From Actinoplanes auranticolor (GTDB lineage Bacteria > Actinomycetota > Actinomycetes > Mycobacteriales > Micromonosporaceae): 64,000 nt of DNA. Where the stretch lies: NCBI RefSeq assembly GCF_018332655.1, contig NZ_BOQL01000028.1, forward strand, positions 1-64,000, in the 5' to 3' direction. The notes below the pieces were generated by a model. The model did not search any database. It was given only the letters and a program-made list of their open reading frames with translations, and was not told the origin of the DNA. Position numbers and translations under genes: made by a program. Below, in pieces: positions 8,536 through 16,203 of the stretch. The stretch's first letter is position 1, and each line of letters opens with the position of its first letter.

Positions 8536-8553
8536 CAGTTTCCAGACGGGCAC
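8536..8553 (-). repeat. Right terminal inverted repeat of the IS
   Basis: Read on the minus strand this is GTGCCCGTCTGGAAACTG, the partner of the repeat at 7529-7546. It ends at the second TCA target copy. Confidence 0.85.
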
Positions 8554-8822
8554 TCAGGGTCGGGCAGCGCTTCCGGGTCGGCGAGGCTGTGGTTGATGAA
8601 CGCGGTGCCGGTGCCCTTGGGCCGGTTGAGGCGGGTGAGGGCGTCGATGCGGTCGGCCATGCCGTGCCCGACGCGTAGCGCCCGCCATAGGCACAAGGTG
8701 AGCAGCGTCACCACTGATTCACGGCCCGGGCTGCCCGAATGGCAGCCGACGGTGGCCAGTGTCAGGGGGTATCAGCGTGTCTAGAGCACGCATAGACACG
8801 CAAGCGTCCACAAGGGACATGG

Positions 8823-8860
8823 AAAAAGCTCCGATCAGAGCATAAAGCCTGGTCGGAGCT
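8823..8860 (-). terminator. Intrinsic terminator of the tRNA-Lys gene
   Basis: On the minus strand a 12-bp stem (AGCTCCGACCAG pairing with CTGATCGGAGCT, one G-U pair) is followed directly by TTTTT. It lies 12 bp beyond the tRNA 3' end. It is one of the few T-tailed terminators in the window. Confidence 0.85.
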
Positions 8861-8871
8861 ATGATCACAAG

Positions 8872-8944
8872 TGCGCCGCGTAGGACTTGAACCTACAACC
8901 CGCGGATTAAGAGTCCGCTGCTCTGCCAGTTGAGCTAGCGGCGC
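8872..8944 (-). tRNA. tRNA-Lys, anticodon CTT
   Basis: A 73-nt cloverleaf on the minus strand: acceptor GCGCCGC pairs with GCGGCGC, discriminator A at 8872, D-arm with AGCTCAACTGGCAGAGC, anticodon loop ACTCTTAAT (anticodon CTT), and T-arm with GGTTCAAGTCC. CCA is not encoded. A terminator follows at 8823-8860. The gene marks the border between the mobile-element graveyard (1-8820) and ordinary chromosome, and tRNA 3' ends are classic attachment sites. Confidence 0.97.
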
Positions 8945-9100
8945 TCGCTGACAACGCAGAAACATTAACACGGGCTTCCCGGGAGCCTGAAATCGGCACC
9001 CCCGCATGATCGTCCGGGCGAGTCCCACCGTCGGGGTGAACCCTCGCGTTGCGCGGGTAGGGCAGGATGTGCCCGCGGAACGTGGGATCGAGGATCAAGG

Positions 9101-10384
9101 ATGGTCAGCATGCGGCGCTCACTAGTGGCGGTTGTGGCGTTGGTGGTGGTCACGCCGCTGGCACTGGCTGCTTGCGGTGGTGACGAGGACAAGCCCACCC
9201 CGGCTGCCTGGGTCGGCACCTCGCCCTCCGTGGCTCCTTCCGGCGGTGTGCCCGAGTCCGGGGTCGCCGAGTCCGGCCAGACCGGGGGCACCTCGGCCGT
9301 CTCGCTCACTGTGACGCCTGCCACGGGCAAGAAGAACGTCCCGGTCAGCGCGGAGATCGGTTTTAAGGTCTCCGGCGGCAAGGTGACGACCGTCGCACTC
9401 AAGGATGCGTCCGGCAAGGCCGTCGCCGGGGCGCTGCGCGACGACGGTTCGGCCTGGGTGCCGAGCAAGCCCCTCAAGACCAGCAAGAAGTACGACGCCA
9501 CGGTCACCGCCGTCGACAGCGCCGGTGTCACCAAGACCGCCAGCACCTCCTTCACCACCATGGGCAAGCCGGGCAAGCGGACCGGCACCGGCCTCTACCT
9601 CTTCGACGACCGCACCTACGGCGTGGCCATGCCGGTCGTGGTCGAGTTCAGCCCCGGCATCAAGAAGAAGGACCGCGCCGCCGTCCAGAAGCGGATGTTC
9701 GTCAAGACCTCGCCCGAGCAGCCCGGCGCCTGGTCCTGGACCGCCAGCGGTACGCAGGCCTACTACCGCGCGCCCAACTACTGGAAGACCGGCACCGAGC
9801 TCTCGGTGCGCATCGCCGTCGGCGGTCATCCGACCGGTGGTGGCCGGTACGGCGACCAGGACCGCGGCGCCACTGCCAAGATCGGCCGCAGCCTCGTCAT
9901 GAAGGTCGACAACAAGACCAAGAAGATGACCGTGGTGCAGGACGGCAAGACGCTCCGCACGCTGCCGGTCAGCCTGGGCAAGAAGAGCACCCCGTCCTCC
10001 AGCGGCACCATGGTCATCATGGAGAAGAAGGCCGCCACCGTCTTCGACACCACGGCTGAGCTGGGCCCGGACGAGGGGTACCGCACCGAGATCGAGTACG
10101 CCCAGCGCATCACCTGGAGCGGCCAGTACGTCCACTCCGCGCCCTGGTCGGTCGGTTCCCAGGGCCGCCGGAACGTGTCACACGGCTGTGTCAACGTGTC
10201 CCCGTCGAACGCCCGCTGGCTGTTCGACAAGACCCTGATCGGTGATCCGATCACCGTTCGGGGTACGGAGGACAAGCTCGACGCCGGCAACGGCTGGACG
10301 GCGTGGGACATGAGCTGGAAGGAATTCATCAAGGGCAGCGCGCTGCCGGTGCCGGCCGAGCTGGCCGCTCAGGAAGGCGCCTGA
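9101..10384 (+). CDS. L,D-transpeptidase lipoprotein (YkuD), first of a tandem pair
   Basis: 427 aa. A short basic start and hydrophobic stretch end in the lipobox LALAAC (lipidated Cys25). An Ala/Gly/Pro-rich linker is followed by Ig-like modules (about residues 65-155) and a C-terminal YkuD domain with the catalytic SHGCVN motif (Cys363). Such enzymes cross-link peptidoglycan between meso-diaminopimelate residues outside the membrane (family knowledge). ATG 9101 was chosen, with ATG 9110 as alternative; GAGG precedes both. A close paralogue follows. Confidence 0.92.
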   Translation: MVSMRRSLVAVVALVVVTPLALAACGGDEDKPTPAAWVGTSPSVAPSGGVPESGVAESGQTGGTSAVSLTVTPATGKKNVPVSAEIGFKVSGGKVTTVALKDASGKAVAGALRDDGSAWVPSKPLKTSKKYDATVTAVDSAGVTKTASTSFTTMGKPGKRTGTGLYLFDDRTYGVAMPVVVEFSPGIKKKDRAAVQKRMFVKTSPEQPGAWSWTASGTQAYYRAPNYWKTGTELSVRIAVGGHPTGGGRYGDQDRGATAKIGRSLVMKVDNKTKKMTVVQDGKTLRTLPVSLGKKSTPSSSGTMVIMEKKAATVFDTTAELGPDEGYRTEIEYAQRITWSGQYVHSAPWSVGSQGRRNVSHGCVNVSPSNARWLFDKTLIGDPITVRGTEDKLDAGNGWTAWDMSWKEFIKGSALPVPAELAAQEGA

Positions 10385-10527
10385 AGCTTGAAGCGTAAAG
10401 TGGGTTCGGTCGCTTGAATCCCGGCCGCGACGCCGCTCTCCAGGCGTCGCGGCACGAAACCGGGATTGGTGGCCCGGCATTCATGGGGGAGGATGGGCGC
10501 CGGGACGACAGCGCGGTGAGAGGGATC

Positions 10528-11796
10528 ATGGGACTTCGTGGAGAACGGTCGGGGGCGCAGACGCTCCGGATGACCAGCCGGGCCGGGCGACGGCCGTGGC
10601 AGGTCGCCGTGGCGGCGCTGGCCACCGCGACTGTGCTGGTCACTGCCGGTTGCAGCGGTGACAAGGCCGAGACCCCCTCGTGGCAGGGCGGCGCCCCGGG
10701 CGACGGTGCCGCGGCTTCGGGTGCCCCGTCGCCGCAGCCCACGCTGAGCACGGTAGCGGTGACCTCGCCCGCGGCCGACGCCAAGGACGTCGAGGCGGCC
10801 ACCGAGATCAAATACGACTCCGAGGACGCCGAGAACACCTCCGTCGAGGTCAAGGACGCCGACGGCGCCGAGGTCAAGGGCACGCTCGACAAGGACAAGA
10901 AGGTCTTCACGCCGGCCAAGGCGCTCGGCTGGGGCAAGACCTACACGGTGACGGTCAACGGCACTCCTTCGGGTGACAAGGGCGGCACCACGACCAGCAC
11001 GTTCACGGTGATGAAGAAGCCGTCGAAGCTGGTCCGGGTGACGAGCTTCCTCGGCGACGGGAACGTCGTCGGCGTCGGCATGCCGATGATCGTCCGGTTC
11101 GGCCGTTCCGTGCCGGAGAAGTACCGCGACGACGTCCAGCGCCGCATGACGGTGAAGGCGACGCCGGCCCAGGAAGGCATCTGGCACTGGACCAGTCCCA
11201 CCGAGGTGCACTACCGCCCGAAGACGTACTGGAAGGCGTACACCAAGATCTTCTACAGCGTGCAGCTCGCCGGGGTGCCGATGGGTGACGGCTGGTACGG
11301 CCGCTCCGACCTGACGGTGGACCTCAAGGTCGGCCGCTCGTTCGTGATGACGGTCTCCAACAAGACCAAGAAGATGACCGTCAAGCAGGACGGCAAGGTC
11401 GTCAAGACCATCCCGGTCAGCCTGGGCAAGAAGAAGACCCCTTCGTCCAGCGGCACGATGGTCGTGATCGAGAAGAAGGAACACACCGTCTTCGACACGA
11501 CCGACGAACTGCCCGAGGGCGAGGGCTACCGCACGAAGATCGACTACGCGCAGCGGATCACCTGGAGCGGCCAGTTCATCCACGCCGCGCCGTGGTCCGA
11601 GGGCGTGCAGGGCAAGCAGAACGTCTCGCACGGCTGCGTCAACGTCTCCATGGCCAACGGCAAGTGGCTGTTCTCCCGCACGATGCTCGGCGACCCGATC
11701 ACGGTCAGCGGCACCGAGGAGAAGCTGAGGAACGGCAACGGCTGGACCGACTGGAACATGAGCTGGGAAGACTACAAGAAGGGCAGCGCCCTCTAG
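10528..11796 (+). CDS. L,D-transpeptidase lipoprotein (YkuD), second of a tandem pair
   Basis: 422 aa from ATG 10528, chosen because GAGAGGG lies six bases upstream and the lipobox (VTAGC, Cys42) falls at a sensible distance; ATG 10570 is possible. The architecture equals that of the preceding gene: linker, Ig-like region with many Lys/Asp, and a YkuD domain with SHGCVN (Cys370). Long stretches such as KTKKMTVKQDGK and GKKKTPSSSGTMVVIEKK match the first copy, so the two arose by duplication. The 143-bp gap could hold its own promoter. Confidence 0.92.
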   Translation: MGLRGERSGAQTLRMTSRAGRRPWQVAVAALATATVLVTAGCSGDKAETPSWQGGAPGDGAAASGAPSPQPTLSTVAVTSPAADAKDVEAATEIKYDSEDAENTSVEVKDADGAEVKGTLDKDKKVFTPAKALGWGKTYTVTVNGTPSGDKGGTTTSTFTVMKKPSKLVRVTSFLGDGNVVGVGMPMIVRFGRSVPEKYRDDVQRRMTVKATPAQEGIWHWTSPTEVHYRPKTYWKAYTKIFYSVQLAGVPMGDGWYGRSDLTVDLKVGRSFVMTVSNKTKKMTVKQDGKVVKTIPVSLGKKKTPSSSGTMVVIEKKEHTVFDTTDELPEGEGYRTKIDYAQRITWSGQFIHAAPWSEGVQGKQNVSHGCVNVSMANGKWLFSRTMLGDPITVSGTEEKLRNGNGWTDWNMSWEDYKKGSAL

Positions 11797-11822
11797 GCGC
11801 GCTCTGCCCACCGCGTGCCGCG

Positions 11823-11845
11823 GGCCGGTCGGTTTCCGACCGGCC
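11823..11845 (+). terminator. Hairpin after the L,D-transpeptidase pair
   Basis: GGCCGGTCGG-TTT-CCGACCGGCC is a perfect 10-bp stem with a 3-base loop, 26 bp beyond the stop codon. No T-run follows. It is called a terminator by position. Confidence 0.6.
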
Positions 11846-11895
11846 TGCGGGCTGTTTCCCGCCGGGTACGCCGTCAGCGGCCTTACGCTGAGTCC

Positions 11896-12330
11896 GTGCC
11901 AAGATCACTGTCCGCTTTCACGCTGTGCGTCCTGATCGCCGGCAGCCTGCTTGCCGCCGGCACGGTCGTCGGCTGCTCGAGCCCGTCGGCCGAGCCGGTC
12001 CCGGCACCGCTCGCATCCCCGTCCCCGGCACCCGCCGCCTCGGCCGCTCCGGTCGACGAGCCGCCCGGCGCGATCGCCTGCGACAAGGCCGTCCGCGCCG
12101 TCAGCGAGGCCTCCCTGATGAATCCCGGGGTGGTCGCCGACATCACAGCCGCCTCAGGCACGGCGGACGCCCCGGTGGCCGACGCGGCGCAGACCCTCTC
12201 GACCGCCTACACCAGGGCGGTCGCCGCACACGGCACCGACGCGGAACCGGACGCGGTGGCAGCAGTCAGCGCGGCAGCAGCGGAACTCGTCGCGATCTGC
12301 GGCGACTCGGGCCTGGAAACGGTCGGCTGA
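11896..12330 (+). CDS. Small lipoprotein of unknown function
   Basis: 144 aa from GTG 11896. The frame is open from 11815, but only this start puts the signal peptide (LSAFTLCVLIAGSLLAAG, then VVGC lipobox) at the N-terminus. A Pro/Ala/Ser-rich linker precedes an all-helical Ala-rich domain with cysteines in AIACDKAV and AICGDSG, perhaps a disulfide. No named family was recognised. It lies alone after the transpeptidase pair. Confidence 0.7.
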   Translation: MPRSLSAFTLCVLIAGSLLAAGTVVGCSSPSAEPVPAPLASPSPAPAASAAPVDEPPGAIACDKAVRAVSEASLMNPGVVADITAASGTADAPVADAAQTLSTAYTRAVAAHGTDAEPDAVAAVSAAAAELVAICGDSGLETVG

Positions 12331-12400
12331 CCCCGCCGTGACGGCCGCCAGGCCGGGAGGAGCGCCGCGACGGCCCCCGCGTTTCCATCGTGGGGCTACC

Positions 12401-13156
12401 GTGACGCGGGTGACCGTCGAGGAGATCTGCGCGACCTATCTCGACCTGGCCGACCGGCATGCGCCCGGCCTGGTCCGCGGCCTCTACCTGCAGGGGTCGG
12501 TCGCGCTCGGGGACTACCGGCCCGGGGTCAGCGATATCGATTTCGTCGCGGTCGTTTCCCGTACGCCGGACCTGCCCGCGCTGCAAGCCGTGCACGCCGA
12601 CCTGCGGAGAGCACACCGCAAGCCGTACTTCGACGGTCTGTACGTCACCGCCGAGGACCTCCGGCGGGATCCGGCCACGTGCCCGCCCGGTCCTGCCGTG
12701 CACGAGTGGCGGGTCGAGCACCGGTCTCGTTTCGAGCGCCATCTCGTCACCTGGCATGTGCTCGCCCAGAGCGGGGTCGCGGTCCGGGGTCCCGCCGTGG
12801 CGGAGCTCGGCGTCCACACCGACTGGCCGGCGCTGGCCGAGGGCACCCGGGACAATCTCGCGGGTTACTGGACCCGCTGGCGTGCCGTCACCGCACGTGG
12901 CCCGATCGGCTTCAGCGCCTGGGCGACCGCCTGGGGTGTCCTCGGCGCCGTCCGGCTGCGGCACACGCTCGCCGCCGGGCGGGTCACCGCCAAGACCGAG
13001 GCCGCCGGTTATGCCCTGCGGACCTACGACGAGCGCTGGCACCGGGTGATCCGGGAGGCCCTGCGCGTCCGGGTCGGCGGACCGGCGCTGTATCGCAGTC
13101 CGGTGCGCCGGCACGCCGACATGATGGGCCTGTTGCGGGTCGTGCTGGACGGCTGA
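12401..13156 (+). CDS. Nucleotidyltransferase with DUF4111-like C-terminal domain
   Basis: About 251 aa from GTG 12401 (GTG 12410 possible; the open frame begins at 12338). The N-terminal NTase core has GSVALGDYRPGVSDIDFV, the GS-x(n)-DxD signature that binds metal and nucleotide. The C-terminal helical half (GYALRTYDERWHRVIREAL) matches the domain found after the NTase in aminoglycoside adenylyltransferases. The substrate cannot be read from sequence, and a role in resistance is only one option. It is convergent with the next gene. Confidence 0.82.
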   Translation: MTRVTVEEICATYLDLADRHAPGLVRGLYLQGSVALGDYRPGVSDIDFVAVVSRTPDLPALQAVHADLRRAHRKPYFDGLYVTAEDLRRDPATCPPGPAVHEWRVEHRSRFERHLVTWHVLAQSGVAVRGPAVAELGVHTDWPALAEGTRDNLAGYWTRWRAVTARGPIGFSAWATAWGVLGAVRLRHTLAAGRVTAKTEAAGYALRTYDERWHRVIREALRVRVGGPALYRSPVRRHADMMGLLRVVLDG

Positions 13157-13163
13157 GACCGGC

Positions 13164-13529
13164 TCAGACGACGCTCGCGTGGGCCGCGATGATGCGCCAG
13201 CCGTGCTCGTCGTCGTGCACCCACGTCCGCGTGTAGCGCATCCGGGCCTCGAACGGCGTGCCGTCGATGCTGCCGCGCAGGCCGCCGAGGAACCAGGTGA
13301 TCCCGGTGCGCCCGGCGACCAGCACGGTCAGTTCCTCCTCGTGCAGGGCGTCGATCACCTGGGTGCCGGCACGGTGCACGCGGAGGTCGTCCTGTTTGCC
13401 GTAGAGCGCACCGTCGGGCCCGGTGAAGATCAGCCTGTCGTCGAGCAGTTCGTCCAGCGCGGGCACGTCCGACGCCAGCTGGGCGGCCTGCAGGCGGCGT
13501 TCCGCCGCGCGTAACTCCTTCTCGTCCAC
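13164..13529 (-). CDS. NTF2-like DUF4440/SnoaL-type protein
   Basis: 121 aa. The start EKELRAAERRLQAAQLASDVPALDELLDDRLIFTGPDG-like layout and the end MRYTRTWVHDDEHGWRIIAAHAS are typical of DUF4440 proteins in the NTF2 cone-fold superfamily. These small proteins bind hydrophobic ligands or act as simple enzymes, and none can be assigned here. It is a single gene, and ATG 13529 is preceded by GGAGGTGGCCGGTGG. Confidence 0.85.
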   Translation of the reverse strand: MDEKELRAAERRLQAAQLASDVPALDELLDDRLIFTGPDGALYGKQDDLRVHRAGTQVIDALHEEELTVLVAGRTGITWFLGGLRGSIDGTPFEARMRYTRTWVHDDEHGWRIIAAHASVV

Positions 13530-13586
13530 CGGCCACCTCCTGCCACCGACGCTAGGCGATGGCCGGCGCCCGGCGGGACGGGGGGA

Positions 13587-13943
13587 TCACTTCGGCTGGA
13601 CCAGCCAGTTCCAGGCGCGGCGCAGACCGTCGGTGAAGGAGTCGTCGTCGCCGGCCTTGGCCATTGTTTCCTCGGTGGGCTCGTGCAGGTCCGTCGCGGG
13701 GACCGCCACGATGACGCCGTGCTCGAAGAGGCCGTCGATCTGGGTCGCGGCGGCGTACCGGTGACCGTCCGCCGTCTTCACGACCAGGCCCTGGAAGATC
13801 TCGTCCCGATCGTCGGAGAGAACGTGCGCGACCGTGCCGACCTTGTCGCCCGCGCGGTCGTAGACCGGCGTGCCGTCGGCGAGGACGAGGAACGACTGCG
13901 GGGCTCCGAGGTCTTCGGGAGCAGTGTTGTCCGACATGGTCAT
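13587..13943 (-). CDS. PRC-barrel-like protein
   Basis: 118 aa (ATG 13943, or 13937 two codons in). The core TPVYDRAGDKVGTVAHVL followed by FQGLVVKT and a beta-rich middle fits the PRC-barrel fold, a small protein-interaction domain. The acidic tail ends in a Trp-rich helix (GLRRAWNWLVQPK). Partner unknown. Confidence 0.65.
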   Translation of the reverse strand: MTMSDNTAPEDLGAPQSFLVLADGTPVYDRAGDKVGTVAHVLSDDRDEIFQGLVVKTADGHRYAAATQIDGLFEHGVIVAVPATDLHEPTEETMAKAGDDDSFTDGLRRAWNWLVQPK

Positions 13944-13978
13944 GCTGGTACCCCGCGGGGATGCGCGGTAACCGGCGC

Positions 13979-14410
13979 TCAGTCGCCCGGCGGGAGCAGC
14001 GCCACTTCGCGGTAGAAGCGGTCGATCGTGCGGACCGTCGCCTCGAACTCGTCGAGCCCGAACGGCTTGGTCACGTACGCGTTCGCCCGGTGCTGGTAGC
14101 TCGACGCGATGTCCGGCGCCGCGCCCGAGGTGGTCAGGATGACCACCGGGATGGTCTTCAGTCGCTCGTCGGATTTGATCGCCGCGAGCGTCTCGCGGCC
14201 GTCCATGCGCGGCATGTTGAGGTCCAGCAGGATCAGATCCGGGCGCTGGGCGTCCTCGTACGGCGCCGTGCGCAGCAGATAGTCGAGCGCTTCCCGCCCG
14301 TCCGCCACCCGGTTGACCGTCGTCTGCTGCTCGGAGCCCTCGAGCGCCTCCGAGATCATCAGGGCGTCGGCATCGTCGTCATCAACGACGAGGATCTCGA
14401 GACTCCGCAC
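13979..14410 (-). CDS. Single-domain response regulator (Rcp1-like)
   Basis: 143 aa from GTG 14410, chosen because AAGGGGG lies just upstream and it places the receiver domain at the N-terminus. The acidic pocket is VVDDDDADA, the phospho-acceptor is in LILLDLNMPRMDG, and switch residues are in VVILTTSG and YVTKPFG. There is no output domain. Such receivers (as in cyanobacterial Rcp1) usually take phosphate from a kinase or phytochrome encoded elsewhere. The Flp pilin gene ends 3 bp upstream, so the two are probably co-transcribed. Confidence 0.9.
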   Translation of the reverse strand: MRSLEILVVDDDDADALMISEALEGSEQQTTVNRVADGREALDYLLRTAPYEDAQRPDLILLDLNMPRMDGRETLAAIKSDERLKTIPVVILTTSGAAPDIASSYQHRANAYVTKPFGLDEFEATVRTIDRFYREVALLPPGD

Positions 14411-14412
14411 CG

Positions 14413-14676
14413 CTACCCCCTTGTTTGCAGTTCGGCAAGCATAGGGGGTGCCGGTGTCCGTGACCACCGGCCCTCGTGACCGATACCCAGCTGTGCCTGG
14501 GCGTTGTCACCCCCGGACGCGTCGAGGTGCTGCGCGAGGCCGGTGACCATCGCGCCGAGGTCGCCGCCGAGCAGCGTCACCGACGCGACGACGATCACGA
14601 TGATGAGGCCGATGAGCAGGGCATACTCGACAACGGCGGCCCGGGTTGGGCGCCGATGAGGGTGCGTGGCGGACAA
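14413..14676 (-). CDS. Flp-type IVb pilin, orphan
   Basis: 87 aa. The core AAVVEYALLIGLIIVIVVAS with the conserved Glu-Tyr followed by a hydrophobic helix is the Flp/Fap pilin signature; Flp pilins form tight-adherence pili. The start is TTG with a very strong GGAGGAG five bases upstream. After the helix (VTGLAQHLD) there is a 35-residue polar tail not usual for Flp. No tad assembly genes are in the window. It is followed 3 bp later by the response regulator. Confidence 0.8.
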   Translation of the reverse strand: MSATHPHRRPTRAAVVEYALLIGLIIVIVVASVTLLGGDLGAMVTGLAQHLDASGGDNAQAQLGIGHEGRWSRTPAPPMLAELQTRG

Positions 14677-14743
14677 CGGTCTCCTCCGGCGGTACGCGAC
14701 CTGGCGCCGTCTGTATCGGTGCCGCCGGGATCCACTTAAGGGT

Positions 14744-15094
14744 TCAGGGCAGCTCAGTGAACCACCCGGCGACCTGCTCGGGTGCCACGTCGAAACCGGT
14801 GGCGCGGGCGCCCGCCCAGTTCACGCCGACCAGCAGGCCGTCACTGCGCAGGCCGGGCAGCCAGCTGTCCAGCCAGTCGTCCACCGGGATCTCCACCACG
14901 TCGAACCCCCGGTACGCCGGCACCGCGCCGACCACGCGCTCGGCCCGCGAGGATTTGGACCAGAACGGCATGGCGCGCCGGCCGGCCTCGTCCGCCGGGG
15001 CCGGGTGACCCGCGGCGTCCCGGATCGACCAGACCCGGCCCTCCCGGGGGACCTCGCGGCGGAACGCCGCCGAATGGGCCGCACTGAGCGACAT
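14744..15094 (-). CDS. DUF2750 family protein
   Basis: 116 aa. MSLSAAHSAAFRREVPREGR, the middle AMPFWSKSSRAERVV and the end WLPGLRSDGLLVGVNW follow the DUF2750 pattern. The function of the family is unknown. It is a single-domain cytosolic protein with no obvious partner next to it. Confidence 0.8.
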   Translation of the reverse strand: MSLSAAHSAAFRREVPREGRVWSIRDAAGHPAPADEAGRRAMPFWSKSSRAERVVGAVPAYRGFDVVEIPVDDWLDSWLPGLRSDGLLVGVNWAGARATGFDVAPEQVAGWFTELP

Positions 15095-15166
15095 GCCGTC
15101 TCCCTCTGTCGGTAACCGTCCCTATCGTCGCGTATCGGAGCTTTATCGGTGATTTGAACGGTTAAA

Positions 15167-15640
15167 TCAAGCGAGCAGGCCCAGGCGGTGCACGAGCTTG
15201 TCGATCCGGTTGCGCGGCCCGACCAAGCTGATCGCGTGGTACGCCAGCTGGGCGCCGGGAGTCTCCCCGACCTGGCGCAGGTACTCGTCGTAGACCCGGG
15301 TGGCCTGGCCCTGGACCGGCATGTCGGCGACGAAGACGCCCAGCGACCCGGCCGCCCGCGTACGGATCTCGGTGAGCCGGGCGACCGGAGCGCCCAGCAC
15401 CGTGCAGCCCGCCCAGGGCAGGCCCGGGTGTACGGAGCCGTCGGCGTCCTTGGCGTCGGGCCCGAGCAGCCCGGTCACGGCGGCTGTCGTGGCGGACGCG
15501 ACACAGACGGCCGCGTTGGTGGCGCGCCCGGCCGGCAGCGCCTCATCGACGACGATCACCCACTTGAGCCGGGCGGAGCGGGTCGGCTCGTCGGTACGGA
15601 TCTCCTCGGGCTCGAAGCCCACCTGATTAACGCCGTTCAT
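15167..15640 (-). CDS. DUF2000 family protein
   Basis: 157 aa from ATG 15640 (the open frame extends to 15769 but crosses the divergent promoter). LKWVIVVDEALPAGRATNAA and GCTVLGAPVARLTEI mark DUF2000, a fold related to peptidyl-tRNA hydrolase 2. It diverges from an Lrp/AsnC regulator gene that starts 72 bp away, so that regulator is the likely controller. Confidence 0.85.
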   Translation of the reverse strand: MNGVNQVGFEPEEIRTDEPTRSARLKWVIVVDEALPAGRATNAAVCVASATTAAVTGLLGPDAKDADGSVHPGLPWAGCTVLGAPVARLTEIRTRAAGSLGVFVADMPVQGQATRVYDEYLRQVGETPGAQLAYHAISLVGPRNRIDKLVHRLGLLA

Positions 15641-15711
15641 AGTGGGAGACGGTAGGCATTTGCGCGGGAGGCTGACAAGGAATCCGTATTTAATCCGGCT
15701 ACACTGCGGCA

Positions 15712-16179
15712 ATGGCGCACCTGGACGAACTTGATACGGCATTGCTGCGGGAACTGCAGGTTGATGCACGGCGCACCAACCGCGACATCGCCGCCGCGGT
15801 CGGGGTCTCGCCGACCACGGCGCTGGACCGCACCCGGGCGCTGCGCGAGCGGGGCGTGATCCGGGGTGCCAGCCTCACCGTCGACCTGGCCGCGATCGGC
15901 CGCCCGGTGCAGGCACTGATCGCGGTCCGGATCCGCCCGCCGTCGCGGCAGAACATCGAGGCCTTCCGGAACTGGGCGGCGGCTCTGCCCGACACGCTGG
16001 GCGTCTTCGTCACCACCGGCTCGGAGGACTTTCTGATCCACGTGGCGGTGCCGGACAACGAGAGCCTCTATGCCTTCGTCATCGACCGGCTCACCGGGCA
16101 CGCGCACGTGGCGGACGTACGGACCTCGGTGGTCTACGAGCACCTGCGCAACGACCGGATCAGCCCCGTCGCCCCCTGA
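15712..16179 (+). CDS. Lrp/AsnC-family transcriptional regulator
   Basis: 155 aa. The N-terminal winged helix (LDELDTALLRELQVDARRTN, then VGVSPTTALDRTRALRERGVI) is followed by a RAM ligand-binding domain (LGVFVTTGSEDFLIHVAVPD). The family senses amino acids or related small molecules and binds DNA as oligomers. Divergent placement with the DUF2000 gene suggests it controls that gene and itself. GGCAATGG is the start; no strong ribosome site is seen. Confidence 0.92.
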   Translation: MAHLDELDTALLRELQVDARRTNRDIAAAVGVSPTTALDRTRALRERGVIRGASLTVDLAAIGRPVQALIAVRIRPPSRQNIEAFRNWAAALPDTLGVFVTTGSEDFLIHVAVPDNESLYAFVIDRLTGHAHVADVRTSVVYEHLRNDRISPVAP

Positions 16180-16203
16180 GCCGGTGCCCCCTAGGGTCGG
16201 GGC

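Larger units (their letters stand above)
7529..8553 (-). mobile_element. Complete IS5-family (IS427-like) insertion sequence, 1025 bp
   Basis: The element is bounded by 18-bp inverted repeats (7529-7546 and 8536-8553, 16 of 18 matching) and carries one transposase gene on the minus strand. It is flanked by TCA on both sides (7526-7528 and 8554-8556), within CTCAG, read as CTGAG on the other strand. This is the C-TNA-G target pattern of the IS427 group. Removing the element and one TCA joins GACCCTGAG to GACCGGGCC in frame within the ATPase remnant, which confirms the boundaries. Confidence 0.9.
7200..8771 (-). pseudogene. Conjugation-type ATP/GTP-binding protein remnant, split by an IS
   Basis: On the minus strand 8771-8557 encodes an ATPase-like segment (ESVVTLLTLCLWRALRVGHG, MADRIDALTRLNRPKGTGTA, SLADPEALPDPE). 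After the insertion element the gene resumes at 7525 with DRAKARSFADRCAVMMIGA, LSQAERREVLSWAAPPAW and GRGNFLIKVGNRP. This resembles the C-terminal part of ATP/GTP-binding proteins of actinobacterial conjugative elements. A base is missing near 7300: GIPVHLEPTEIEEQ lies in the next frame. The 5' part with the Walker A site is absent, so it was dead or dying before or after the IS arrived. Confidence 0.65.

Noticed and set aside
8872..8944. Second copy of the tRNA 3' end as an att repeat within the island
   Set aside because: I found no repeat of the tRNA 3' sequence between 1 and 8870; it may lie outside the window.
8762..9028. A short minus-strand frame containing LAQLAEQRTLNPRVVGSSPT
   Set aside because: This is the well-known translation artefact of a tRNA gene, here tRNA-Lys.
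15150..15170. GATTTGAACGGTTAAATC as a regulator palindrome
   Set aside because: The symmetry is poor and it lies downstream of the DUF2000 gene rather than in a promoter.
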